A stretch of DNA of 29,728 nt, from contig JAYWBB010000122.1 of the NCBI GenBank assembly GCA_043781855.1, positions 1 to 29,728 on the forward strand. The letters run 5' to 3'. Every line of letters starts with the position of its first letter. Positions within the stretch are counted from its first letter, which is position 1. The notes under the pieces are model-generated. The model was not told the origin of the DNA. It ran no database searches and was given only the letters and a program-made list of their open reading frames with translations. The stretch comes from Nevskia sp043781855. GTDB taxonomy: Bacteria; Pseudomonadota; Gammaproteobacteria; Nevskiales; Nevskiaceae. The position numbers and the translations under genes are program-made. This document shows positions 22,557-29,728 of the stretch, one piece after another.

Positions 22557-25286
22557 ATGGCACGCAGGCAGCCGCAGGGAGTTTCGCCTCTCTACCGTTA
22601 CCGCTTCGGCGCTGCCGAGTTCGACGAGGCGCGTCTGGAATTGCGGGTCGGCGGCGTTGCCGTTGAACTGGAACAGCGACCGTTACAGGTCCTGGCCGAG
22701 TTGCTGCGCTACCCGGATGAAGTGGTCACGCGCGACGAGCTGTTCGAGACGGTCTGGGCCGGCCGACCGACCGTCGACAACGTGCTGGCCAATGCCGTGG
22801 CCAAGCTGCGCAAGGCGCTGGGCGAGACCGAAGGCGCGCGCGTCACGACGCTGCCGCGCATCGGTTACCGCATCGCCGGGCCTGTCGAACGCCATGCGGT
22901 GGGACGGAAGCTCGACAGCCAGCTCGAACTGCGCCCCGGCACGCCGGTGCCGGGGCGCGAGCACTTCCTGTTCGAGGCCCAGCTCAATCCTGCGCACAAC
23001 AGCGAGGTCTGGCTGGCGCGCCACGTCAAGACCCACGAGCCGCGCGTCTACAAATTCTCGCCCGACGGCGAGCATCTGGCGATGCTCAAGCGCGAGGCCA
23101 CGCTATACCGCGTGCTGGTCGAGAGTCTCGGCGAGCGCGACGACCTGACCCGCATCCTCGACTGGAATTTCGAGACGCCGCCGTTCTTCCTCGAGTGCGA
23201 ATACGGCGGCCGCGATCTCAAGGCCTGGGCGACCGATCACCTCGCGGCGCTGTCCGTGGACGCGCGGCTCGCGCTGTTCCTGCAGATCGCCGACGCGGTT
23301 GCCGCCGCCCACAGCGTCGGCGTGCTGCACAAGGACCTGAAGCCGGCCAACGTTCTGGTCGCGCCACGCAGCCCGGCTGCGAACGGGCTCGGCTGGCAGG
23401 TGCGGATCACCGATTTCGGCAGCGGCCGGCTGCTCGACCCGGCGCGCCTGGCCGAGCTGGGCATCACGCAGCTCGGTCTCACCGTCACCCAGAACGTCGG
23501 TTCCGATTCCAGCATCGGCACGCCGCTTTACCTCGCGCCAGAACTGCTTGCCGGCCTGGCTCCGACCGTGCAGAGCGATCTCTTCGCGCTGGGCCTGATG
23601 CTGTATCAACTCATCGTCGGCGATCTGCAGAGGCCGATGGCCTCGGGCTGGGAACAGGATGTGCCCGATGCGCTGATCCGCGAAGACATCGCCGCCGCCA
23701 CCGACGGCACCCCGGCACGGCGGCTGGCGAATGTCGCCGAACTGACCGAGCGCCTGAGAACACGGGAAGCGCGCCGGGCCGAGCGTTCCCGGCTGCTGGA
23801 TATTGAAGCGCGCGCGACGGCAGCGGAGCGGCTGCTGGAACGTGCGCAAGCGCGGCGCCCGTGGGTCATGGCCGCAGCGACGGTGCTCGTCGCCGGGCTC
23901 GCTCTCAGCCTCTGGTTTTTTCTCCGCGCGGAGCGGGCGGCCGCCGTTGCTACCGCTACCAACCGCTTTCTCAATGAGGACCTGCTGGGCGCAGGCATCG
24001 GGGGCTCTACGGCGTGGTACGAGAAAAATCCGAGCTTGCGCGAGATTCTCGATCTTGCGCGGACGAAACTGGAAGGGCGGTTCGGCAATGAGCCGGCGAC
24101 GCAGGCGGGCATCCGCATGACACTCGGTCGTGCGTACCGCAGCCTCGGCGACTTCGTCGGCGCCGAGGCGCAGTTGCGCGTCGGCGCCGATCGCTTGCAT
24201 GCGGTCTACGGACTCGAAGACGAGCGTAGCGTGCTCGCCGATTACGAACTGGCCGGGGTGCTCGCGCGGTTGTCGCGATTCAAGGAAGCCGGCGAGCGTC
24301 TGGATGCCGCCGATACCGCGGCCGGCGAACGGCTGGACCGGAAGACTGAAATCGCGCTGCGCGCCAGACTCGCGCGCGGCGGCCTGAACTACCAGCAGTT
24401 GCTGCCCAAACCGGCGCTGGCCAGCTATGAAGCGGCCGAACCGCTGCAGCAGGCGCTGCATCCGGACGATGCAGCGCTGTCGGCGCATATCCGGCTGAGT
24501 ATCGCAGGGTGTTATCTGCGGCTGGGACGCGCGGGCGAAGCCGAGACCATTGCCCGGAAAGTCCTGTCCGGCGAACCTTATACCGAGGAGCGCATCGGCC
24601 GAACGCCGCTCGCGCTGGCGCGTCGACATCTCGCCCATGCGCTGCGCGTGCAGGGCAGGTACCCCGAGGCGCTGCCGGTACTCGAGCAGGCGGTGGCCGA
24701 TCTGGAAAAGACGCTCGGGCCCAATGACCAAATGACCATCGGCGCCCTCAGCGATCTCGGCTATATCTATTCACTGCTGAACCAGACCGGCAAGGCGCTG
24801 GAAATCCAGCGCGAGGTTTACGGCCGCTCGGTGAAACGCTGGGGTTCGGACTCTCAATTCACGCTGATCGAGCTGCTCAATCTCGGTGACGCCGAGTCCG
24901 AGCTGAAGGACAGGGACTCGGCCTTGACCCATTTGACCGAAGCCGAGCGGGGTCTGGTCAAGGTGTCGGGCGAGCGCAGCCCGGTCGTGCAATCCGCACG
25001 CTACAGTCTGGCGCAGGTGCTCAGCGATCTGGGGCGCAAGGAAGAAGCGCTGGCGCTGGTCGAGCGCATCGATCCCGAAGCGTTCAGCGCGGCTGCCACC
25101 CAGCGCGGGGCGAAGGCGAAGCTCAAGGCACTGAGAGGCCGGCTCATGATCGACACGGGCAATGCCGGCGCGGGCCTGCCGGTACTTCAGGAGGCGCTGG
25201 AGGAGATGGCGCGAGACGGCGTCGCGCTGGACGAGATCGGCCCATTCAAGGAAATCCTGCAAAAGGCGATATTGCGACAGCGGTAG
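22557..25286 (+). CDS. wHTH DNA-binding / Ser-Thr kinase-like / TPR membrane fusion protein
   Basis: This 909-residue protein joins four parts. Residues about 15-110 are an OmpR/CadC-type winged helix (FDEARLELRVGGVAVELEQR, VVTRDELFETVWAGR, VTTLPRIGYRI). Residues about 130-400 are a protein-kinase-like domain with RVYKF (Lys166), LHKDLKPANVLV (Asp260), ITDFGSGRL (Asp286) and GTPLYLAPELL; the glycine loop is degenerate and HRD reads HKD. One membrane helix lies at about 435-457 (WVMAAATVLVAGLALSLWFF). The rest, about 470-909, is helical TPR-type sequence, presumably periplasmic. It may sense an envelope signal and act on DNA and/or phosphorylate targets. I chose the ATG at 22557, behind GAGGGCGAG, rather than the one at 22443. 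It is divergent from the CsgG-like lipoprotein gene, a plausible target. Confidence 0.88.
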   Translation: MARRQPQGVSPLYRYRFGAAEFDEARLELRVGGVAVELEQRPLQVLAELLRYPDEVVTRDELFETVWAGRPTVDNVLANAVAKLRKALGETEGARVTTLPRIGYRIAGPVERHAVGRKLDSQLELRPGTPVPGREHFLFEAQLNPAHNSEVWLARHVKTHEPRVYKFSPDGEHLAMLKREATLYRVLVESLGERDDLTRILDWNFETPPFFLECEYGGRDLKAWATDHLAALSVDARLALFLQIADAVAAAHSVGVLHKDLKPANVLVAPRSPAANGLGWQVRITDFGSGRLLDPARLAELGITQLGLTVTQNVGSDSSIGTPLYLAPELLAGLAPTVQSDLFALGLMLYQLIVGDLQRPMASGWEQDVPDALIREDIAAATDGTPARRLANVAELTERLRTREARRAERSRLLDIEARATAAERLLERAQARRPWVMAAATVLVAGLALSLWFFLRAERAAAVATATNRFLNEDLLGAGIGGSTAWYEKNPSLREILDLARTKLEGRFGNEPATQAGIRMTLGRAYRSLGDFVGAEAQLRVGADRLHAVYGLEDERSVLADYELAGVLARLSRFKEAGERLDAADTAAGERLDRKTEIALRARLARGGLNYQQLLPKPALASYEAAEPLQQALHPDDAALSAHIRLSIAGCYLRLGRAGEAETIARKVLSGEPYTEERIGRTPLALARRHLAHALRVQGRYPEALPVLEQAVADLEKTLGPNDQMTIGALSDLGYIYSLLNQTGKALEIQREVYGRSVKRWGSDSQFTLIELLNLGDAESELKDRDSALTHLTEAERGLVKVSGERSPVVQSARYSLAQVLSDLGRKEEALALVERIDPEAFSAAATQRGAKAKLKALRGRLMIDTGNAGAGLPVLQEALEEMARDGVALDEIGPFKEILQKAILRQR

Positions 25287-25323
25287 ACCGGCCGCCCCCC
25301 GGCTGCGTGCACAATGGTGGTCA

Positions 25324-25341
25324 ATGTCATCGAACCGTCAT
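25324..25341 (+). promoter_or_regulatory. Pho-box candidate upstream of ppk
   Basis: ATGTCAT (25324-25330), a CGAA spacer and CCGTCAT (25335-25341) match the PhoB site (two CTGTCAT repeats, 11 nt apart) at 12 of 14 repeat positions. A TACAAC lies 5 nt further on and could serve as -10, with PhoB replacing the -35. The start of ppk is 43 nt after the box. It suggests phosphate-starvation control of ppk. Confidence 0.5.
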
Positions 25342-25384
25342 CACCTACAACTCTACTAGCGGGCCGATTCACCAACCCGCCACC

Positions 25385-27529
25385 ATGTCCCTGCCCGCCA
25401 CCCAGCACTTCTTCAACCGCGAGCTGTCCCTGCTCGAATTCAACAAGCGCGTGCTCGAACAGGCGAAGGACGAGCGCGTGCCGCTGCTGGAGCGGTTGAA
25501 GTTCCTCTGCATCTCGTGCTCGAATCTCGACGAGTTCTTCGAGATTCGTGTCGCCGGACTCAAGCAGATGGCGAAGATCGGCACGCCAGCGGCAGGGCCC
25601 GACGGCCTGACGCCGAACGAGGTGCTGGTGGCGGTCAGCCGGCATGCGCATGCGCTGGTATCGGAGCAGTACCGGACGCTGAACGAGGTGATGATCCCGG
25701 CGCTGGAGCAGGAAAAAATCCGTTTCGTCCGGCGCGCCGAATGGACGCCGGAGCAGGACGTCTGGCTGCGCAATTATTTCGAGAACGAGCTGATGCCGGT
25801 GCTGTCGCCGATCGGCCTCGACCCGGCACATCCGTTCCCGCGCATCCTCAACAAGTCGCTGAACTTCATCGTCTCGCTGTCCGGCAAGGACGCCTTTGGC
25901 CGCAATATTGGTTATGCGATCGTGCAGGCGCCGCGTGCCCTGCCGCGCCTGATCCGCATTCCGAAGAACGTGCCCGGTTCGGGGCAGTACGACTTCGTGT
26001 TCCTGTCGAGCGTGATCCACGCTCATGTCGACCAGCTCTTCCCCGGCATGGCCGCGAGCGGGTGCTTCCAGTTCCGCGTGACGCGCAACTCCGACCTGCT
26101 GGTCGACGAGGCCGAGGCCGAGGACCTGCTCGAAGCGCTCGAAGACGAGCTCGAACAGCGCCAGTGGGGCGACACCGTGCGGCTCGAAGTCGCCCACAAC
26201 TGCCCGGAGCAGATGACGCAATACCTCGCCGAGGAGATGGGCCTCGCCGCCTCCGACATTTACGAGTGCAATGGCCCGGTCAACCTGATGCGGCTGATGG
26301 CGATCCCCGATCTGGTGGATCGCCCGGACCTCAAATACGCGCCGTTCACGCCGCGCATGCCGAAGGCGCTGGCCGGCGACCTGTTCGCGGCGATGCGCGG
26401 GCGCGATCAGCTTTTGCAGCATCCTTACGACTCGTTCACGCCGGTGCTGGATCTGCTGCGCCAGGCCGCGAAAGACCCGAACGTGCTGGCGATCAAGCAG
26501 ACGCTGTATCGCACCGGCTCGAAGTCGCCGGTGGCCGAGGCGCTGATCCAGGCGGCGCGTGCCGGCAAGGAAGTGACCGTCGTGGTCGAGCTGCGCGCAC
26601 GTTTCGACGAGGCCGACAACATCTCGCTTGCGGAGGCGCTGCAGGATGTCGGCGCGCATGTCGTCTATGGCGTGGTCGGCTACAAGACGCACGCCAAGAT
26701 GATGCTGATCGTGCGCCGCGAGGAGCCCTCGCAGACGCCGGGCGGCGGCGGCGGTCTGCGTCAGTACGCGCATCTCGGCACCGGCAACTACCATCCGCGC
26801 ACCGCGCGCGCCTACACCGACTACGGCCTGCTGACCGCCGATCCGATGATCTGCAAGGACGTGCATAACGTCTTCCTGCAGCTCACCAGTCTCGGCAAGG
26901 TCAACAAACTCACCCGGCTGTTGCAATCGCCGTTCACGCTCGCCAAGGGCCTGCGCGAAAAGATCGAGCACGAAGCGGCGCAGGCTGCCAGGGGCAAGAA
27001 GGCGCGCATCATCGCGAAGATGAACGGGCTGGTCGAAGCCGAGATGATCCAGACGCTGTACCAGGCCTCGCAGGCCGGCGTACAGATCGACCTGATCGTG
27101 CGCGGCATGTGTGCACTGCGGCCCGGCGTGCCGGGGCTGTCCGAGAACATCCGCGTGCGTTCGATCATCGGCCGCTTTCTCGAACACCACCGCGTTTTTC
27201 ATTTCCACAACGGCGGCGAGGACGAAGTCTGGCTGTCGAGCGCGGACTGGATGGAGCGCAATCTCTATCGCCGGGTCGAGATCGCGTTTCCGCTGCTCGA
27301 CAAGAAGATCCGTGAGCGCGTCCTCGAACAGCTCCACGCCTATCTCGACGACACCGCTCAGAGCTGGTTGCTGCAGGCCGATGGCAGCTACCTGCGTGCC
27401 GAGAGCAAACCCGACGCGAAGGCCGTGCAGGTCCGCCTGCTCGAAGAACTGATCGGCGTGGCGGCAGCGGAGCCCGAGCTGCGGCTGAAGGCGATCACGG
27501 GCAAGCGCAAGAAGGCAGCGAAGACGTAA
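25385..27529 (+). CDS. ppk: Polyphosphate kinase 1
   Basis: This 714-residue enzyme reversibly builds polyphosphate from ATP. The N-terminal domain starts FFNRELSLLEFNKRVLEQA and FLCISCSNLDEFFEIRVAG. The catalytic core has PYDSFTPVLDLLRQAA, IKQTLYRTGSKSPVAEAL, VVELRARFDEADNISLAEAL and YKTHAKMMLIVRRE. HLGTGNYHPRTARAYTDYGL carries the phosphorylated His (His470). The C-terminus is lysine-rich (GKRKKAAKT). Length is normal for PPK1. I chose the ATG at 25385, where family homology begins, although no good ribosome-binding site precedes it; an in-frame ATG at 25307 lies upstream of the Pho-box candidate. No ppx gene is adjacent. Confidence 0.96.
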   Translation: MSLPATQHFFNRELSLLEFNKRVLEQAKDERVPLLERLKFLCISCSNLDEFFEIRVAGLKQMAKIGTPAAGPDGLTPNEVLVAVSRHAHALVSEQYRTLNEVMIPALEQEKIRFVRRAEWTPEQDVWLRNYFENELMPVLSPIGLDPAHPFPRILNKSLNFIVSLSGKDAFGRNIGYAIVQAPRALPRLIRIPKNVPGSGQYDFVFLSSVIHAHVDQLFPGMAASGCFQFRVTRNSDLLVDEAEAEDLLEALEDELEQRQWGDTVRLEVAHNCPEQMTQYLAEEMGLAASDIYECNGPVNLMRLMAIPDLVDRPDLKYAPFTPRMPKALAGDLFAAMRGRDQLLQHPYDSFTPVLDLLRQAAKDPNVLAIKQTLYRTGSKSPVAEALIQAARAGKEVTVVVELRARFDEADNISLAEALQDVGAHVVYGVVGYKTHAKMMLIVRREEPSQTPGGGGGLRQYAHLGTGNYHPRTARAYTDYGLLTADPMICKDVHNVFLQLTSLGKVNKLTRLLQSPFTLAKGLREKIEHEAAQAARGKKARIIAKMNGLVEAEMIQTLYQASQAGVQIDLIVRGMCALRPGVPGLSENIRVRSIIGRFLEHHRVFHFHNGGEDEVWLSSADWMERNLYRRVEIAFPLLDKKIRERVLEQLHAYLDDTAQSWLLQADGSYLRAESKPDAKAVQVRLLEELIGVAAAEPELRLKAITGKRKKAAKT

Positions 27530-27551
27530 GAAAGAGCGCAGAAGTCGAAAG

Positions 27552-27589
27552 CCCTTCGCCCTTCGCCCTTCGCCCTCCGGGCGAGGGGC
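27552..27589. repeat. CCCTTCG heptamer repeats and hairpin after ppk
   Basis: Three tandem CCCTTCG units (27552-27572) and one CCCTCCG (27573-27579) follow the ppk stop by 22 nt. The last units form a hairpin, GCCCTTCGCCC (27565-27575) with GGGCGAGGGGC (27579-27589): 11 pairs including one G-T, with an overlapping 3-nt loop. No T-run follows, so it is at best a weak terminator; it may be a REP-like element. Confidence 0.55.
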
Positions 27590-27746
27590 GTCACGACGCC
27601 GTCGAAGATTGCGAACGGCCGGTGACCGCGTCCGCATCGTTCAACGCGCGCGTCATACAATCGCGACAGCATCGCAGCGGACGCGCCGGCCAGAGGAGTC
27701 GGGCGCACTGCCCATAGCGCTGCCGACTTTGATCCGGGAGCTTTCC

Positions 27747-29015
27747 ATGTCATTGCCCCGCGCGCCGGTGTTGATCGCCTGCGCCTGCCTGCTGTCCGGT
27801 GCGCTTGCCGCGCGGGCCGAGCCTGTGGCGACTGCACCGCTGAGCCTGCGCGAGGCGATTACGGCGGCGCTGCGCGACAACCCGGAACTGCGCGGCTTCG
27901 CTTATGAACTGAAAGTCCAGGATGGCCGCGTCGCGCAGGCGGCGCTCGCGCCGGCGCCGGAACTTGGCTTCACTGCCGAGAACTTCGCCGGTACCGGCGC
28001 CGTACGCGGCTTTACCGCGACCGAATTCACGCTGACCCTGAGCCAGCTCGTCGAACTCGGCGACAAACGTGCGCGCCGTATCGATGTCGCCGACGCCGGG
28101 CGCGGACTGATCGAAGCCGAGCAGGCGACACGCCAGCTCGATCTGCTCGCCGACGTGGTCCGGCAGTTCATTGCCGTCGCGGCCGATCAGGAACGGCGCG
28201 GGCTTGCGCAGCGCGCGGTGCAGCTGGCCGAAGAGACGCAGCGCGCCGTCGAGTCGCGCGTGAAGGCGGCGCGCTCGCCGCTGGCCGAAGGCAGCCGTGC
28301 GCGGATCGCGCTGGCGCGTGCGCAGCTCGCCGCAGCGCAGACCGAGCACTCGCTCGTGGCGGATCGCCGGCAGCTCGCGGCACTCTGGGGCGACGACGCA
28401 CCGCGCTTCGAAACCGTGGCAGCCGACCTTTACACGCTGCCGCCCACCGACTCTTTCGAGGCGCTCGCGGTGCGACTCGAACGCAATCCCGATCTCGCGC
28501 GCTACCTCAGCGAAGCACGGCTGCGCGATGCCGAAGTCCATCTCGCCATCGCCGCGCGCACGCCGGACGTGCAGTTCGGCGCCGGCATCCGCCGCCTGCA
28601 GGTCGGCAGCGACGAGGCACTGGTGTTCTCGGCCGCTGTGCCACTGAACTTCGGCGCGCGGCGCAACCAGGGTGCCATCGCCGAAGCGCAGGCCCGGCGC
28701 GAGCGCGTCGATCTCGATCGCAGCGCGGCCCGGCTGTGCGTGCGCACCGCGCTGTTCGGGCTGTATCAGCAACTTTTGCAGGCGCGAGCGACCAGCGAGG
28801 GGCTCGTGAACGACATCCTGCCGCAGGCCGAGGCGGCGCTCAAGGAAACCGAGTACGCGTGGCAGCGTGGCCGCTATTCGTATCTCGAATGGGTCGACGC
28901 CCAGCGCGAGCTGCTCGGCCTGCGCCAGCAGCGCGTCGATGCAGCCGCCGAATACCACCGTCTGCTCGCCGAGATCGAACGACTGACCGGCGAGCCGCTG
29001 GCGCGGCAGCCATGA
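27747..29015 (+). CDS. TolC-family outer-membrane efflux protein (CzcC-like)
   Basis: This 422-residue protein has a signal peptide (LIACACLLSGALAARA, cleaved before EP) and the duplicated OEP/TolC layout. The first half starts with LSLREAITAALRDNPELRG and continues ELGFTAENFAGTGA and TLSQLVELGDKRARRIDVA; PEL, ENFAG and LSQxxELGGKR-like phrases are typical of the CzcC metal-efflux branch. Long heptad-rich helices (about 115-210 and 300-415) would form the periplasmic tunnel, and the C-terminal YSYLEWVDAQRELL is characteristic. A GGGAG lies 6 nt before the ATG at 27747. The stop overlaps the next gene region as ATGA. With the adaptor it forms the start of a tripartite export operon. Confidence 0.92.
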   Translation: MSLPRAPVLIACACLLSGALAARAEPVATAPLSLREAITAALRDNPELRGFAYELKVQDGRVAQAALAPAPELGFTAENFAGTGAVRGFTATEFTLTLSQLVELGDKRARRIDVADAGRGLIEAEQATRQLDLLADVVRQFIAVAADQERRGLAQRAVQLAEETQRAVESRVKAARSPLAEGSRARIALARAQLAAAQTEHSLVADRRQLAALWGDDAPRFETVAADLYTLPPTDSFEALAVRLERNPDLARYLSEARLRDAEVHLAIAARTPDVQFGAGIRRLQVGSDEALVFSAAVPLNFGARRNQGAIAEAQARRERVDLDRSAARLCVRTALFGLYQQLLQARATSEGLVNDILPQAEAALKETEYAWQRGRYSYLEWVDAQRELLGLRQQRVDAAAEYHRLLAEIERLTGEPLARQP

Positions 29016-29023
29016 GGACGACG

Positions 29024-29728
29024 ATGCGCATGAAAATCCTGCCCGCTGCCGCCGCTTTCCTGCTCGTGCTCGCGCCGACCGGCTGCGGGCGTGACCAGCC
29101 GGTGGCACCCACGACGGCCGCAGCGCCGGCGTCCGCGCCGAAAACGGCAGCGGTCGCGCACATCTCGAGACACGCGGCCGAAACGGTCGACATCGCGCTC
29201 GCGAATGCTGGCCCGGCCGAGATCGGCGAAACGCTGGCGTTGTACGGTGTGGTCAAACCAAACGCTGAGCGCGTGCGCGAAGTCATCGCGCGCTTTCCCG
29301 GCACCGTGCGCAGTGTGCACAAGGCCATCGGCGACGTCGTGAAGCAGGGCGAAACGCTGGCGACGATCGAAAGCAACGAGAGCCTGCAAACCTATCCGGT
29401 CACGGCGCCCATTGCCGGTATCGTCACCGCGCGCGAGGCCGATCCCGGCGAGCAGGCTGGCAGCGAGGTGCTGTTCACGATCGCCGATCCGTCATCGGTC
29501 TGGATCGAACTGAGCCTGTTTCCGGCCGACGCCGGGCGCGTTCACGCCGGGCAGACCGTCCGTATCGCCGCCGTCGACGGCGGTCTGAAAAGCACCGGGA
29601 AAATCGGCCTCGTCGGTGTCTATGGCGGCGGCGCCAATCCGGCGTTGACGGCGCGCGTGCAACTGCCGAATCCCGAGCGGCGATGGACACCGGGGCTGTT
29701 CGTCAATGGCGCGGTGGAGCTGTCGAAA
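29024..29728 (+). CDS. RND efflux periplasmic adaptor lipoprotein (CzcB-like), 3' end outside window
   Basis: The frame is open to the window end (235 codons seen). It begins with a lipoprotein signal (KILPAAAAFLLVLAPTGC; lipobox PTGC), so it is anchored in the inner membrane. An Ala/Pro-rich linker follows, then membrane-fusion-protein sequence: TLALYGVVKPNAERVREVIA, FPGTVRSVHKAIGDVVKQGE and TYPVTAPIAGIVTAREADPG form a lipoyl/barrel-sandwich region without a visible long hairpin between the halves, and VLFTIADPSSVWIELSLFPA starts the beta-barrel. Adaptors of this type link a TolC-like channel to an RND pump. I chose ATG 29024, 5 nt after AGGA; ATG 29012 (overlapping the previous stop) and 29030 are alternatives. 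An RND pump gene is expected downstream. Confidence 0.88.
   Translation, partial: MRMKILPAAAAFLLVLAPTGCGRDQPVAPTTAAAPASAPKTAAVAHISRHAAETVDIALANAGPAEIGETLALYGVVKPNAERVREVIARFPGTVRSVHKAIGDVVKQGETLATIESNESLQTYPVTAPIAGIVTAREADPGEQAGSEVLFTIADPSSVWIELSLFPADAGRVHAGQTVRIAAVDGGLKSTGKIGLVGVYGGGANPALTARVQLPNPERRWTPGLFVNGAVELSK

Noticed and set aside
27552..27579. CRISPR-like array
   Set aside because: Units are 7 nt with no spacers; this is a simple tandem repeat.
25187..27637. 816-codon open frame antisense to ppk
   Set aside because: Shadow of ppk; the composition is that of a reverse-strand frame and no motif is recognisable.
27750..29108. 452-codon frame antisense to the TolC-family gene
   Set aside because: Shadow frame; the plus-strand outer-membrane factor has a signal peptide and family motifs.

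Overview
The window is high-GC, densely coded bacterial chromosome. The gene set (APH-type homoserine kinase, TrkH/TrkA, YfcG-like glutathione transferase, MipA/OmpV protein, CzcCB-type efflux genes, REP-like CCCTTCTCCC hairpins) suggests a gammaproteobacterium, most likely Xanthomonadales/Lysobacterales or a relative. This placement is inferred from gene content and style, with no marker gene behind it. No rRNA, tRNA, CRISPR array or intact transposase was found.

Layout. Positions 1-1719 are accessory: the tail of an RHS/YD-repeat gene is cut off by a repeat, followed by a serine-resolvase remnant (minus strand) and a complete parDE toxin-antitoxin pair (plus strand), then a second copy of the repeat and a gene-free stretch. 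Positions 1720-4932 hold cstA-ybdD (pyruvate/peptide uptake type) converging on thrB. Positions 5066-10673 hold trkH with a methyltransferase, a membrane diguanylate cyclase whose 3' end runs 180 nt under the methyltransferase, a small HabB-like membrane protein preceded by an attC-like hairpin, and trkA. Both Trk potassium-uptake proteins are therefore present but are separated by about 2.8 kb of unrelated genes.

Positions 10842-15914 hold a secreted S8-type protease with Glu in place of the catalytic His and a GlyGly-CTERM-like tail, then an MBOAT acyltransferase overlapping an SGNH-type partner, probably for O-acetylation of an envelope glycan. Positions 15929-19299 carry fhs (one-carbon metabolism), a cytoplasmic glycerophosphodiesterase and a MipA/OmpV outer-membrane protein. 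Positions 19668-22305 carry a YfcG-like glutathione transferase, an unrecognised secreted protein and a CsgG-like lipoprotein.

Divergent from the lipoprotein gene is a 909-residue membrane protein that joins an OmpR-type DNA-binding domain, a Ser/Thr-kinase-like domain, one membrane helix and a TPR region. Next comes ppk (polyphosphate kinase) behind a good Pho-box candidate, then a TolC-family protein and a periplasmic adaptor that runs off the window end and probably leads into an RND pump gene.

The most interesting items are the DNA-binding/kinase/TPR fusion and its neighbours, the attC-like element with its truncated cassette-style ORF, the Glu-for-His protease, the altered third P-loop of TrkH, and the resolvase/parDE remnant embedded in an RHS gene. 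No complete new defence or biosynthetic system was seen.
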